Shown one piece after another: positions 43,780 to 52,450 of a stretch of 64,000 nucleotides of DNA (position 1 is the first letter of the stretch; every line of letters begins with the position of its first letter). Origin of the DNA: Pontibaca methylaminivorans (GTDB lineage: Bacteria > Pseudomonadota > Alphaproteobacteria > Rhodobacterales > Rhodobacteraceae); assembly GCF_900156525.1 (NCBI RefSeq), contig NZ_FTPS01000001.1, forward strand, positions 682,001-746,000. The letters run 5' to 3'. Below the pieces are notes generated by a model, which had not been told where the DNA came from, ran no database searches, and saw nothing but the letters and a program-made list of their open reading frames with translations. The translations under genes and the position numbers were made by a program.

Positions 43780-44811
43780 TCAGGGATGAACGCGCAGCGC
43801 CGCAACCAGGTCCGCCATATCGGGCGGCAGCGGGGCATCAAAGCGCATCTCCCGTCCGGTCACGGGATGATCAAAGCCAAGCCGCGCCGCATGCAGCGCC
43901 TGACGCGGAAACCCGCCGGCCATGGCCACCGCCGCCGGGTCGAGCGCCCGCGCCGTGAGCCGCCGCTGCCCGCCGTAAACCGGATCGCCGATCAGCCCAT
44001 GGCCGCAATGCGCCAGATGAACGCGGATCTGATGGGTGCGCCCGGTCTCGAGCCGGCAGGCCAGCAGCGCCGCCACCGGCGGCACCCCGAACGCCTCGAT
44101 CACCCGCACCCGCGTCACCGCATGGCGCCCGCCCTCGAAACGGACAGCCTGCTTCTGCCGCTCGGCCGGATGGCGCGCAAGCTGGGTGGTGATGCAAAGC
44201 GTATCGCCCGGCTCGAAGGACACCCCGCGGATGCCGCGCAGCCGGGGATCGCCCGCATCCGGCACGCCGTAACAGAGCGCACGATACTCGCGCTCCACCC
44301 GATGCGCGGCGAACTGCGCGGCAAGCCCATGATGCGCCGCGTCGGTCTTGGCCACGACCAGAAGCCCGCTCGTATCCTTGTCGAGCCGATGCACGATTCC
44401 CGGCCGCCTGACCCCGCCGACACCCGAGAGATCCGCGCCGAAATGATGCAGCAGCGCATTCACCAGCGTGCCCTCGCGCGATCCGGGCGCGGGATGCACG
44501 ACCATGCCCGCCGGCTTGTCGATCACCGCGATATCGGCATCCTCGTGAATGACGCAAAGCGCGATGGGCTCCGGGGCGATCACGCTCTCCGCCGCCTCCT
44601 GCAGGGTGATATCGACCTCCGCCCCCGCAGTCGGGCGCAGCCGCGCATCGCGCACCACCTGCCCGTCCAACCGGACCGCCCCGTCCGCCAGCAGCCGCGC
44701 AAGCCGCGTGCGCGAAAGCGCCGCCGTCTCTGGCACATCGCGGGCAAGCGCCTTATCAAGGCGCGGCGGCGGATCCTCCGCGATGATGAACCTGACGCGA
44801 CGGACAGCCAT
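43780..44811 (-). CDS. rluD: 23S rRNA pseudouridine synthase RluD
   Basis: 343 aa: an N-terminal S4 domain (PRLDKALARDVPETAALSRT) and a RluA-type catalytic domain with the signature GIVHRLDKDTSGLLVVAKTD, in which Asp is catalytic, plus LETGRTHQIRVHLAHCGHGL. RluD modifies helix 69 of 23S rRNA; RluC is an alternative, but the S4-linked form and motif fit RluD best. ATG at 44811 overlaps the ATG of the divergent DUF6476 gene (CATG on both strands), so the two genes cannot both have a conventional upstream leader. Confidence 0.93.
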   Translation of the reverse strand: MAVRRVRFIIAEDPPPRLDKALARDVPETAALSRTRLARLLADGAVRLDGQVVRDARLRPTAGAEVDITLQEAAESVIAPEPIALCVIHEDADIAVIDKPAGMVVHPAPGSREGTLVNALLHHFGADLSGVGGVRRPGIVHRLDKDTSGLLVVAKTDAAHHGLAAQFAAHRVEREYRALCYGVPDAGDPRLRGIRGVSFEPGDTLCITTQLARHPAERQKQAVRFEGGRHAVTRVRVIEAFGVPPVAALLACRLETGRTHQIRVHLAHCGHGLIGDPVYGGQRRLTARALDPAAVAMAGGFPRQALHAARLGFDHPVTGREMRFDAPLPPDMADLVAALRVHP

Positions 44812-45112
44812 GACGCCCTCCCCGGATGCCACGGAAGAGCCCGCCAACCTGCGCTTCCTGCGCCGGCTGGTCACGACCCTCGCCGCGGTAATGATCGTCG
44901 GGCTTGTAATCGTGATCGTGCTGCTTGTCATCCGCCTCTCGACTCCTGCCGCCGTGCCCGCCCTGCCCGACACGATCACCCTGCCCGAGGGCGCCTCGGC
45001 GCAGGCCGTGACCATCGGGGCGGACTGGTATGGCGTGGTGACCGATGACGGCCGCTTCCTGATCTTCGACCGCACAAGCGGTGCCCTGCGCCAGAGCGTG
45101 ACGCTGGACTGA
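44810..45112 (+). CDS. DUF6476 single-span membrane protein
   Basis: 100 aa: short acidic N-terminus, LRFLRRLVTTLAAVMIVGLV, then a long hydrophobic span (residues ~15-45) and a C-terminal domain ending FLIFDRTSGALRQSVTL. This matches the DUF6476 family of Rhodobacteraceae, function unknown. Two in-frame ATGs at 44783 and 44786 lie inside rluD; the ATG at 44810 matches the family's N-terminus best but shares its bases with the rluD start. Confidence 0.8.
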   Translation: MTPSPDATEEPANLRFLRRLVTTLAAVMIVGLVIVIVLLVIRLSTPAAVPALPDTITLPEGASAQAVTIGADWYGVVTDDGRFLIFDRTSGALRQSVTLD

Positions 45113-45168
45113 GGCCACGGAACGCGGACACGCCCGGGCACCACAGAAAGACGAGGGATATCCGGAAC

Positions 45169-45245
45169 TGGTACCGCCTCCCCGGCTTGAACGGGGGACC
45201 TCTGGATCCACAATCCAGCGCTCTAACCAACTGAGCTAAGGCGGC
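45169..45245 (-). tRNA. tRNA-His (GTG), alphaproteobacterial type without G-1
   Basis: 77-nt cloverleaf with encoded CCA. The acceptor GCCGCCT pairs with AGGCGGT, making the first pair G1-U72, and the discriminator is A73. The anticodon loop TTGTGGA holds GTG (complement of 45209-45211). The base before G1 is T, so G-1 is not encoded. G1-U72 with A73 is the known alphaproteobacterial departure from the G-1:C73 identity element. Confidence 0.96.
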
Positions 45246-45255
45246 ACGCGCCCGC

Positions 45256-45284
45256 GATGTAGCGGCGGCCTGCCTCGATTGCAA
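45256..45284 (-). promoter_or_regulatory. Promoter of tRNA-His
   Basis: Minus strand TTGCAA (45284-45279), 17 bp, TACATC (45261-45256), 10 bp before the tRNA 5' end. Confidence 0.5.
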
Positions 45285-45356
45285 GGGCTTTCCCCACCGC
45301 GCTTGCGCTTCCATGCGCCAGGCGATAGCAGGACCGGCGAATTCAGGAGACCGGCC

Positions 45357-45551
45357 ATGGGCATCAATACCGAGAGCGACATCGTCGCCAACCTGCAGAT
45401 CGGCCCGACCGACAAGGGCATGGTGCGGCTGTTCGTCGAAGCCGGCGAGATCGAGATCCCGATGGATTTCGAACCCGAAGAGGCCGAGGAAATCGCCGAG
45501 GAAATCCGCGCCGCCGCGCAAAGCGCCCGGACCCGCAAGACCAGGGGCTGA
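45357..45551 (+). CDS. DUF6324 small protein
   Basis: 64-aa acidic protein (MGINTESDIVANLQIGPTDK, MVRLFVEAGEIEIPMDFEPE) ending in a helical Glu/Ala stretch and a basic RTRKTRG tail. It matches the DUF6324 family of Rhodobacteraceae, function unknown. ATG preceded by AGGAGA. Next to tRNA-His and the second copy of the dispersed repeat. Confidence 0.85.
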   Translation: MGINTESDIVANLQIGPTDKGMVRLFVEAGEIEIPMDFEPEEAEEIAEEIRAAAQSARTRKTRG

Positions 45552-45597
45552 CCGCGCCGCCGGTTCTGCACCCGACCGGGCAATCGCGCGGCAGGGT

Positions 45598-45681
45598 TTC
45601 TTCTGGCCGGAAATATCCCCGCCGGAGGCCCCCGCCGCCGCAACCCGCGGCACCAGGGGGAATTAAGCCCCCGCCCGGGGG
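45598..45681. repeat. Dispersed repeat, copy 2, with terminator-like hairpin
   Basis: TTCTTCTGGCCGGAAATATC (45598-45617) repeats the core of the element at 42188; the arms TTCTGGCC/GG..AA form a short palindrome. It ends with CCCCC-GCC-CGGGGGG around 45668-45681, which could terminate DUF6324 transcripts. Confidence 0.55.
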
Positions 45682-45751
45682 GATCCCGCGCGCCGATCTT
45701 CCGGCCGATCCCCGCACCACCCCTTGCCGCGGCGCCGCCGGCTGCCTATCT

Positions 45752-45880
45752 GTCTCGGCGTGGCGGGTTCTGCCCTTCGCGTGCGGCTGCATTCCAGTGG
45801 CCTTAAGCAACTCCGAGGGAGCTGGCTCTGTTCGGATCCTGGTCCGATTACCCGGCGCCCACCTGTACATACAGGTCCTC
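45752..45880 (+). ncRNA. Unassigned structured intergenic RNA candidate
   Basis: The 45552-45949 gap has no coding frame. Part of it folds well: GCGTGGCGGGT (45758-45768) pairs imperfectly with ACCCGGCGCCC (45850-45860); inside, CCGA/TCGG encloses GAG-CTGG-CTC (~45814-45834). A single-stranded-looking segment GGCCTTAAGCAACTC precedes that hairpin. The closing stem, internal bubble and terminal hairpin recall 6S RNA, and CCTTAA occurs in E. coli 6S RNA, but the length is short and the match is not established. Confidence 0.25.
45861..45876. promoter_or_regulatory. 16-bp palindrome ACCTGTA-CA-TACAGGT
   Basis: Perfect 7+2+7 inverted repeat 74 bp beyond the 3' end of mxaX. It is close to the size of a homodimer operator, but no divergent promoter is obvious here; it may instead be part of the RNA fold proposed for this gap. 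Confidence 0.35.
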
Positions 45881-45949
45881 GGGAATCATCGCCCCACGGT
45901 TGCCGGCGGTCCCGTCACATGTCCGCCCGCGCCGAAGCAGGGGCGGCGC

Positions 45950-46663
45950 TCACATCTCCTCGAAATAACGGATGCCCTTGACCACCAGGTCGGCCAGATT
46001 CGATGCCCCGAGCTTTTCCCGCAGGGCAAAGCTCACGTTCGAGACGGTCTTGTAGCTGATACAGGCGCGGTTCGCGATCTCGCGATAGGGCAATCCGTCG
46101 GCGATCATGCCGAGGATCTCCTCCTCCCGCGGCGTCAGCCGGGAGCGGCGGCTCGCACCGCCCGACACGTTCATGAGCGCGATCTGCGTGGCCAGGCGGC
46201 TTTCGACGAAATTCCCCCCCGCAAGAACCTCGCTCAGCGCGGTCAGGATCTCTTCGGGGGGCGAATCCTTGTTGATGATCCCGTTCGCCCCCGCATGCAG
46301 GGCGCGGCGCGCGAGAACCGGGCTGCGATGCATGGTAAAGACGAGAATCGGCAGTTGCGCGTCCGAGCGCCGCAGGCGGCGGATCAGCTTGATGCCGGCG
46401 ATCTTGTCCTCGCCGAGGGTCAGGTCGATCACCATCAGATCGGGCCGGTCGCGGCGCCAGGCGCGCCAGCCCTCGAGCGCGGTGGTGGCCGAGACGATCT
46501 CGCAGGGGAGCCGGGCGCGGATGATGCGCCCCCAGCCCTCCACCACCACCGGATGGTCGTCGATGACGACGATGCGCTTGAGCGGCGCGGAGCCCGCCCG
46601 GGTTCCGGTTCCGCTCCCGGCACCGGTCTGGACATCGGTTTCGGCTTCGGCTTCGGCGATCAT
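45950..46663 (-). CDS. mxaX: NarL/FixJ-type response regulator MxaX
   Basis: 237 aa. Receiver domain (RIVVIDDHPVVVEGWGRII; phospho-Asp in DLMVIDLTLG; Lys in GIINKDS) and a C-terminal LuxR HTH (LTPREEEILGMIADGLPYRE, ISYKTVSNVSFALREKLGAS). In Paracoccus denitrificans mxaX, with mxaY and mxaZ, is needed for mxaF expression. ATG at 46663 overlaps the mxaY stop (ATGA) and gives the shortest leader; in-frame ATGs at 46678 and 46711 would overlap mxaY further. The ~30 residues before the receiver are Ala/Glu/Gly/Thr-rich. Confidence 0.88.
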   Translation of the reverse strand: MIAEAEAETDVQTGAGSGTGTRAGSAPLKRIVVIDDHPVVVEGWGRIIRARLPCEIVSATTALEGWRAWRRDRPDLMVIDLTLGEDKIAGIKLIRRLRRSDAQLPILVFTMHRSPVLARRALHAGANGIINKDSPPEEILTALSEVLAGGNFVESRLATQIALMNVSGGASRRSRLTPREEEILGMIADGLPYREIANRACISYKTVSNVSFALREKLGASNLADLVVKGIRYFEEM

Positions 46664-48138
46664 GGCAGGAACAGGCATTGGAAGGGCATCCTCAGTTCGG
46701 TTATGGTCCATGCCCCGTCGCGGCAGGGGGCGACATAGGTGGCGCCGAGCGCGCGGGCGCGGTCGCGGATTCCGATCAGTCCGTAACCGTGCCGGACCGG
46801 AGCAGTCGGGGGGCCGCAGCCGTCATCGCTGACCCGCACCACGATCTGCGACACGCAGCCGGCATCGGACCCGTGGCCGGGGCTGCGCCGGATTTCCCCG
46901 CCCGGCCCGGGGCCATGTTCGGTGCGCAGGCTCACGCGGATGTTCCCCGCTTTCCCGTGACGCACGGCATTCAGCAGGCTTTCGCGCACGAAACGATAGA
47001 TCGAGAGTTCGGAAAGCTCGTCCGAGTCGAGCACGCACTCCCCGGTCAGGCGGATGTTCACATCGGGCGCGATCTCGGAAAACTGCGCGATCAGTTCACC
47101 AAGCAGTTCGGTCAGCGACCCGTAACCCAGCAGCATCGGCCGCAGGGTGTTGATGGCGTCGCGGGCGCTGTCGCGCACCGCATGGGCGTGAATCTCGGTC
47201 GCGCGCAGCGCCTCGTCAAGCTGCCCGCGCCCCGCGCCGTTCACGCTCTGCACCGCATCGCGGGCCTCGGCCAGCGCCGCGTTCAGGGCAAACAGCCGCG
47301 GCCCCATCTCGTCATGCAGATCCGAGGCGATCTTGGCCCGTTCGGCTTCCGAAAGGGTCAGCAGGCGGGTCTGCAGCAGGTCGTTCTCGCGATGCTCCGC
47401 CTGCAGATGGGTCGCAAGGTCGTTGACCCCCCGCGCGAGGGCGGAAAATTCGGTCAGGCAGTCATCCGGGGCGCGGCAGCTCATGTCGCCGCGGCGCACC
47501 GCCGCCAGCGCGTCGAGCAGCCGCCGCAGCCGCCGCAGGATCAGCCGGTTGACCGCCACGATCAGCCCGACCACCCCGAACACCGCCATGACCAGCATGG
47601 GCACGACCAGGCGAAAATTGTTCCAAAGCTCCGTGATCCGCGCACTCGGGTCCGAAACGATCAGCACGTTGCTGGGAAGATTGGGGTGCGGAACCTGAAT
47701 CTGGTCCATCTGCAGCGGCGGGCGCAGCAGCGCATCGAACCATTCGGGCACCTCGGGCGAGGACAGCACGCTGCCCACCGCCGGCGGCGCGGCGCGCGCG
47801 ATGCGCCCCGGAAAGACGATATCGACCGCCACATGCGGCATGGCGCCGATTTCCTCGGCCACCCGCGTTGCCTCGCGGATCATCTGATGCGCGTCATGGG
47901 TAAAGGTCATCCGCTGCGCCGCCGCCTGCCGCGCGGCATGAAAGGCTGCCGCGGTTTCCGCCTCGATCGAACGGCGCGCGTTCAGCATGAGAACCGCCAT
48001 CACCGCACCGCAGAGCGCAAGCCCGCCGAGAACGGAAAACGCGGTCGCCAGCCCGTTCAGCGACAGCCGCCGCTGCGGCACCAGCACCGCGATCCAGCGG
48101 ATGATGTCCAGACCGAAACGGTCTTCGACATGAATCAC
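46660..48138 (-). CDS. mxaY: Membrane sensor histidine kinase MxaY
   Basis: 492 aa, HisKA_3/NarX-class kinase. Two membrane spans (residues ~28-50 and ~178-198) flank a ~125-residue periplasmic region; a HAMP-like linker follows; the phospho-acceptor segment is KIASDLHDEMGPRL; the ATPase has N-box ESLLNAVRHG, SDDGCGPP and GYGLIGIRDRARALGA. It would phosphorylate MxaX in response to a methylotrophy signal, possibly methanol or formaldehyde; the ligand is unknown. Overlaps mxaZ and mxaX by 4 bp each. Confidence 0.9.
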   Translation of the reverse strand: MIHVEDRFGLDIIRWIAVLVPQRRLSLNGLATAFSVLGGLALCGAVMAVLMLNARRSIEAETAAAFHAARQAAAQRMTFTHDAHQMIREATRVAEEIGAMPHVAVDIVFPGRIARAAPPAVGSVLSSPEVPEWFDALLRPPLQMDQIQVPHPNLPSNVLIVSDPSARITELWNNFRLVVPMLVMAVFGVVGLIVAVNRLILRRLRRLLDALAAVRRGDMSCRAPDDCLTEFSALARGVNDLATHLQAEHRENDLLQTRLLTLSEAERAKIASDLHDEMGPRLFALNAALAEARDAVQSVNGAGRGQLDEALRATEIHAHAVRDSARDAINTLRPMLLGYGSLTELLGELIAQFSEIAPDVNIRLTGECVLDSDELSELSIYRFVRESLLNAVRHGKAGNIRVSLRTEHGPGPGGEIRRSPGHGSDAGCVSQIVVRVSDDGCGPPTAPVRHGYGLIGIRDRARALGATYVAPCRDGAWTITELRMPFQCLFLP

Positions 48139-48632
48139 GATCCTTCCCCGGTCGCCATCGCCACCGCCTCCGCATGGTTGCGCCCCTGCCGGCGCTGGAC
48201 GCGATAAAGCTGGATCACCGCGGCGAGGCTGTCCTCGGCCCGGTGCCGGTCGGATGCGAGATCATCGAGCAACTGACGCAGGCCCAGCCCCGGCCCGTCG
48301 TTGCGTTCGATCTCGCGCCAGAGCTGCAGCACGCGATTGGCGATCATGCGCGGGCTCTCGCTGTAGTCGTCGCCCAGCCGCCGGAAACCCGGTGCGAGAT
48401 CGTCACCGGCGGCCCCGCTGCGGCGCGCGAGAAAGACGAGAGGCGCCTCGGATTCCTCCACCCGCAGCCAGTCGTCGCCCCGCTCCGCCTCCGGCTCGCT
48501 GATGGCGGCGGTGCCGGGCTCGCTTTCTCCCGCGAGCGTCTCGTCCTCGTCCTCATAGCAGCCCGGCAGCATCAGCATCATGACCAGACCCACGGCCATG
48601 ACCCAGTTGCCACCGGAGATTTCCTGACGCAT
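48135..48632 (-). CDS. mxaZ: MxaZ-like lipoprotein, first gene of the mxaZYX unit
   Basis: 165 aa. A hydrophobic segment ending LMLPGC fits a lipoprotein signal peptide with Cys near residue 25, followed by an acidic stretch and a helical C-terminal half ([20 protein letters not shown]). Named from position: P. denitrificans has mxaZ before mxaY, divergent from mxaF. Little is known of the protein's role; a periplasmic accessory to MxaY is possible. ATG 48632 preferred to a TTG seven codons upstream. Confidence 0.7.
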   Translation of the reverse strand: MRQEISGGNWVMAVGLVMMLMLPGCYEDEDETLAGESEPGTAAISEPEAERGDDWLRVEESEAPLVFLARRSGAAGDDLAPGFRRLGDDYSESPRMIANRVLQLWREIERNDGPGLGLRQLLDDLASDRHRAEDSLAAVIQLYRVQRRQGRNHAEAVAMATGEGS

Positions 48633-48737
48633 GCCTCTGCCCCGCTGCGACAATGATTCGCGTTCATACTATAGCAGCGGTCTGGCAAAGAGCCCGGACA
48701 TGACCTCGGGATTCGGCGGTTTCAAGCGGAAATGGCC

Positions 48738-48814
48738 GGATTTCGCCCTCTTCCCCTTTCTCTTTCCCCGGCAATCCGGGGCATTTCCCCCCTGCGGGAT
48801 GGGACATTTGCCCC
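48738..48814. promoter_or_regulatory. Repeated GG-n-CATTT-n-CCCC motifs in the mxaZ-mxaF divergent region
   Basis: The 352-bp gap between mxaZ and mxaF has no gene. It holds GGGCATTTCCCC (48779-48790) and GGACATTTGCCCC (48802-48814), the CATTT cores 23 bp apart, and a weaker GGATTTCGCCC near 48738. An AAGACA hexamer is at 48839-48844; that sequence is a -35-like element in Methylobacterium mxa promoters, but no matching -10 at 16-18 bp is clear. The repeats are candidates for MxaX binding. Confidence 0.4.
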
Positions 48815-48984
48815 GTGCAATTCGAGGCGCATCGCCCAAAGACAGCCTTCCCCACTCTATGCTCCAATCAGGCTGCGCAGGACCGCTGCCGGCAGGGCAC
48901 CGGTCAAGATGCAGGATTGCGCCGACCGGGAGGGGGGAGACTTCGGTCCGGTTCCGGGACGGCGCAGCAACGGGAGAGGATCAT

Positions 48985-50889
48985 ATGAAAATGACACTTC
49001 GCAAGGCGATGTTGCGTGCTTCGCCGCTGACCTTGCTCAGCGCGGTGGTGGTGGGCACGCTCGGGCTGCAGCCGGCACAGGCGAATGACAAGCTGATCGA
49101 GCTGGCCGAGGATCCGGCGAACTGGGTCATGCCCGGGCGCGACTATGACGAGCGCAACTATTCCGTGATGGACGAGATCAACAAGGAGAACGTCGGTTCG
49201 CTGCGTCCGGCCTGGTCCTTCTCGACCGGGGTGCTGCACGGCCACGAGGGCACGCCGCTGGTGGTCGATGGCAAGATGTATGTCCACACGCCGTTCCCCA
49301 ACACCGTCTTTGCGCTCGATCTGGACGATCCGGGCCGGATCCTGTGGCAGAACAAGCCGCAGCAGGATCCGACCGCGCGCACCGTGGCCTGCTGTGACGT
49401 GGTGAACCGGGGCCTGGCCTACTGGCCCGGGGATGACGACATGGGGCCGCTGATCTTCCGCACCCAGCTTGACGGGCATATCGCCGCGCTCGACGCCGAA
49501 ACCGGCAAGACCGTCTGGATGATGGAAAATGCCGACATCAGGGTCGGCGCGACCCTGACCATCGCCCCCTATATCATCCGGGACATGGTGATCGTCGGCA
49601 GTTCCGGCGCAGAGCTCGGCGTGCGCGGCTATGTCACCGCCTATGACGTCAAGACCGGCGAAAAGCGCTGGCGCGCCTATGCTACCGGCCCCGATGAAGA
49701 GCTTCTCCTGGCCGAGGACTTCAACGAGCCGAACCCGCATTACGGCCAGTTCAACCTCGGCACCGAGACCTGGGAAGGCGACGCCTGGAAGATCGGCGGC
49801 GGCACCAACTGGGGCTGGTATGCCTATGACCCCGACGAGGACATGTTCTATTACGGGTCCGGCAACCCCTCGCCCTGGAACGAGACCATGCGGCCCGGCG
49901 ACAACAAGTGGACCATGGCGATCTGGGGCCGCGATGCCGAAACCGGCGAGGCCAAGTTCGCCTACCAGAAGACCCCGCATGACGAATGGGACTATGCCGG
50001 CGTCAACGTGATGATGCTGTCCGAGCAGGAGGACGCCGAGGGCAACACGCGCAAGCTGCTGACCCACCCGGACCGCAACGGCATCATCTATACGCTCGAC
50101 CGCACCAACGGCGACCTGATTTCGGCCGACAAGATGGACGATACGGTCAACTGGGTGAAGGAGGTGCAACTGGATACCGGGCTGCCGGTGCGCGATCCCG
50201 AGTTCGGCACCCGCATGGACCACAAGGCCCGCGACATCTGCCCGGGCGCCATGGGGTATCACAACCAGGGCCACGACAGCTATGACCCCGACCGCAAGCT
50301 GTTCATGCTGGGGATCAACCACATCTGCATGGACTGGGAACCGTTCATGCTGCCCTACCGCGCCGGCCAGTATTTCGTTGGCGCCACGCTCAACATGTAT
50401 CCCGGCCCCAAGGGCGACCGGCAGAACGGTCTCGGCCTCGGCCAGATCAAGGCCTACAACGCCATCAGCGGCGAAATGGCCTGGGAGAAGATGGAGCGCT
50501 TTGCCGTCTGGGGCGGCACCATGGCGACCGCCGGCGGGCTGACCTTCTACGGCACGCTCGACGGGTTCATCAAGGCGCGCGACAGCGACACGGGCGAACT
50601 GCTGTGGAAGTACAAGCTGCCCTCGGGCGTGGTCGGCCATCCGATGACCTATACCCATGACGACCGCCAGTATGTCGCCATCTACTACGGTGTCGGCGGC
50701 TGGGCCGGTGTCGGGCTGGTGTTCGACCTCGAGGATCCGACCGCGGGCCTTGGTGCCGTGGGCGCCTTCCGCCGTCTGCAGGAATTCACCCAGATGGGTG
50801 GCGGCGTGATGGTGTTCTCGCTCGACGGCGAAAGCCCCTACACCGACGACGTCAATCTCGGCGAATACGCGGACGACGACGAAGCCTGA
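48985..50889 (+). CDS. mxaF: PQQ-dependent methanol dehydrogenase large subunit MxaF (calcium type)
   Basis: Periplasmic quinoprotein that oxidises methanol to formaldehyde. It is 634 aa with a signal peptide (residues ~1-33, cleaved after AQA) and an eight-blade PQQ propeller. The vicinal disulfide Cys136-Cys137 (TVACCDVV) is present. The catalytic Asp lies in [10 protein letters not shown]: the position two after it is Ala, whereas lanthanide XoxF enzymes have Asp (DYD), so this is MxaF. mxaI downstream agrees. ATG 48985 follows GGGAGAGGA; a longer in-frame extension lacks support. Confidence 0.97.
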   Translation: MKMTLRKAMLRASPLTLLSAVVVGTLGLQPAQANDKLIELAEDPANWVMPGRDYDERNYSVMDEINKENVGSLRPAWSFSTGVLHGHEGTPLVVDGKMYVHTPFPNTVFALDLDDPGRILWQNKPQQDPTARTVACCDVVNRGLAYWPGDDDMGPLIFRTQLDGHIAALDAETGKTVWMMENADIRVGATLTIAPYIIRDMVIVGSSGAELGVRGYVTAYDVKTGEKRWRAYATGPDEELLLAEDFNEPNPHYGQFNLGTETWEGDAWKIGGGTNWGWYAYDPDEDMFYYGSGNPSPWNETMRPGDNKWTMAIWGRDAETGEAKFAYQKTPHDEWDYAGVNVMMLSEQEDAEGNTRKLLTHPDRNGIIYTLDRTNGDLISADKMDDTVNWVKEVQLDTGLPVRDPEFGTRMDHKARDICPGAMGYHNQGHDSYDPDRKLFMLGINHICMDWEPFMLPYRAGQYFVGATLNMYPGPKGDRQNGLGLGQIKAYNAISGEMAWEKMERFAVWGGTMATAGGLTFYGTLDGFIKARDSDTGELLWKYKLPSGVVGHPMTYTHDDRQYVAIYYGVGGWAGVGLVFDLEDPTAGLGAVGAFRRLQEFTQMGGGVMVFSLDGESPYTDDVNLGEYADDDEA

Positions 50890-50901
50890 TGATCGAGGGA
50901 C

Positions 50902-50934
50902 GCACCGGGCGGCGCATCCTGCCTCGCCCGGTGC
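50902..50934 (+). terminator. Intercistronic hairpin between mxaF and mxaJ
   Basis: GCACCGGGC (50902-50910) and GCCCGGTGC (50926-50934) form a 9-bp stem 13 bp after the mxaF stop with no T-run. It more likely stabilises the abundant mxaF message or attenuates downstream genes than ends transcription. Confidence 0.5.
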
Positions 50935-51010
50935 CGTTCGCGAGAACGGGTGACGTTCGGAAAGTGACGGAAAAAGACATGACAGTCAGAGATATGACGG
51001 AGCAAGCGAC

Positions 51011-51865
51011 ATGAGCACGAGACTTTCGTGCCTGCTGGGCAGCGCGGCACTGGCCCTTACGACGACAGCGGTTGCGGCCCAGGATGCCGAAGACAGCCTG
51101 CGCGTCTGCGCCTCGACCGATGATGCCCCCTATTCGACCGCCGATCGGGACGGGTTCGAGAACCGCATCGCCGAGGTCATCGCCGACGAGGCCGGGATGA
51201 CGCTCGAACTGGTGATGATCGACCAGCCCGGAATCTTCCTGTTCCGCGACGGTATCGACGCCGGCACCTGCGATGTGCTGATGGGCGTCGACGAAAACGA
51301 CGACCGGCTTCTGGTCAGCGAACCCTATTACCGGTCCGGCTATGCCTTCGTCAGCCGCGAGGACCGCGACTTTCAGGGCGAGAAATGGGAGGACGTGGAC
51401 CAGGAGGGATATGAGACCTTCGCCTATCGCTACTACACCCCGGCCGAAACCATCCTGAAATATACCGGCCGCTACGAATACAACCTTGTCTACCAGGCAT
51501 CGCTGACCAATTTCACCGACCGGCGCAACCAGTACACCCAGGTTCCCGCCCGGCTCGTGGTGAGCGAGGTCGCGGACGGCAATGCCGATCTCGGCATCAT
51601 CTTCGCCCCCGACGCGGGACGCTATGTGCGCGATTCCCGCACCCCGCTCAGGATGACGCTGATCACCAATGACATCGAACGGTCGGACGGGGTGATCATC
51701 CCGCTGCAGTTCAACCAGGCGGTCGGCGTATCGAAGGACCGGCCCGGGATCCTGGAAACCGTGCAGGATGCGCTGAACAGCGGACAGGACCGGATCGAAG
51801 CCATCCTCGACGAGGAAGGCATCCCCACCCTGCCGCTGGACAAGACAGACAAGGACGAGAAATGA
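51011..51865 (+). CDS. mxaJ: MxaJ, periplasmic binding-protein-like partner of methanol dehydrogenase
   Basis: 284 aa with a signal peptide (cleaved after VAA, ~residue 23) and a solute-binding-protein type 3 fold ([40 protein letters not shown]). MxaJ is needed for active methanol dehydrogenase; it probably helps PQQ or calcium insertion or stabilises MxaF. Second gene of mxaFJGI; its stop overlaps the mxaG start by 4 bp. Confidence 0.92.
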   Translation: MSTRLSCLLGSAALALTTTAVAAQDAEDSLRVCASTDDAPYSTADRDGFENRIAEVIADEAGMTLELVMIDQPGIFLFRDGIDAGTCDVLMGVDENDDRLLVSEPYYRSGYAFVSREDRDFQGEKWEDVDQEGYETFAYRYYTPAETILKYTGRYEYNLVYQASLTNFTDRRNQYTQVPARLVVSEVADGNADLGIIFAPDAGRYVRDSRTPLRMTLITNDIERSDGVIIPLQFNQAVGVSKDRPGILETVQDALNSGQDRIEAILDEEGIPTLPLDKTDKDEK

Positions 51866-52395
51866 GAAAACTATCGCTGGCAGTTGCGGCTTTCGCGCTC
51901 GGCACCACCGCGGCCATTGCCGAGCAGCAGTTCTATCACACCACCGAAGGCACCCCGCTGGATCTCGATCTGGCCAGGGAAGAAGGGCGCGACACCGAGG
52001 CCGTCAAGGAATTCCTCGACACCGGGGTCAACATCTATGTCGAGGATCCCGAAGTCCTTCCCGAGGGCGAAGACCTGTACCTGACCATGTGCTCGGGCTG
52101 TCACGGCCATTACGGCGAGGGCAAGATCGGCCCCGGCCTGAATGACGCCTACATGAGCTACAGAAGCAACGAAACCGATGTCGGGCTGTTCTCGACCATC
52201 TTCGGCGGCGCGTCGGGCCAGATGGGGCCGAACTACAGCACCCTGACGCTGGACGAGATCCTCAAGGTCATGGCCTGGGTGCGTCATCTCTATGTCGAGG
52301 ATCCGGCCGATGCCGTCTGGCTGACCCCGGAACAGCGCGAGGAATTCACACCATTCGACCCGGATGCGGACGGCGGTGGCGACAGCGAGGAGTAA
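51862..52395 (+). CDS. mxaG: Cytochrome cL (MxaG), electron acceptor of methanol dehydrogenase
   Basis: 177-aa periplasmic c-type cytochrome with signal peptide (cleaved after AIA). One heme site CSGCH at residues 77-81, axial Met in [11 protein letters not shown] and a long acidic C-terminus typical of cytochrome cL. It takes electrons from MxaFI and passes them to a class I cytochrome c and an oxidase, not encoded here. Confidence 0.94.
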   Translation: MRKLSLAVAAFALGTTAAIAEQQFYHTTEGTPLDLDLAREEGRDTEAVKEFLDTGVNIYVEDPEVLPEGEDLYLTMCSGCHGHYGEGKIGPGLNDAYMSYRSNETDVGLFSTIFGGASGQMGPNYSTLTLDEILKVMAWVRHLYVEDPADAVWLTPEQREEFTPFDPDADGGGDSEE

Positions 52396-52450
52396 CCACC
52401 CCGGCCCGTTCCGGCCAAAGCGGCTCAACATGGAGAAGGAGGAGACGACC

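Noticed and set aside
45797-46738. 313-codon plus-strand frame opposite mxaX
   Set aside because: Antisense to a two-domain response regulator with intact receiver and HTH; starts inside the structured intergenic segment.
48985-50889. Lanthanide methanol dehydrogenase XoxF
   Set aside because: The residue two after the catalytic Asp is Ala, not Asp, and mxaI is present, so MxaF is the right assignment.
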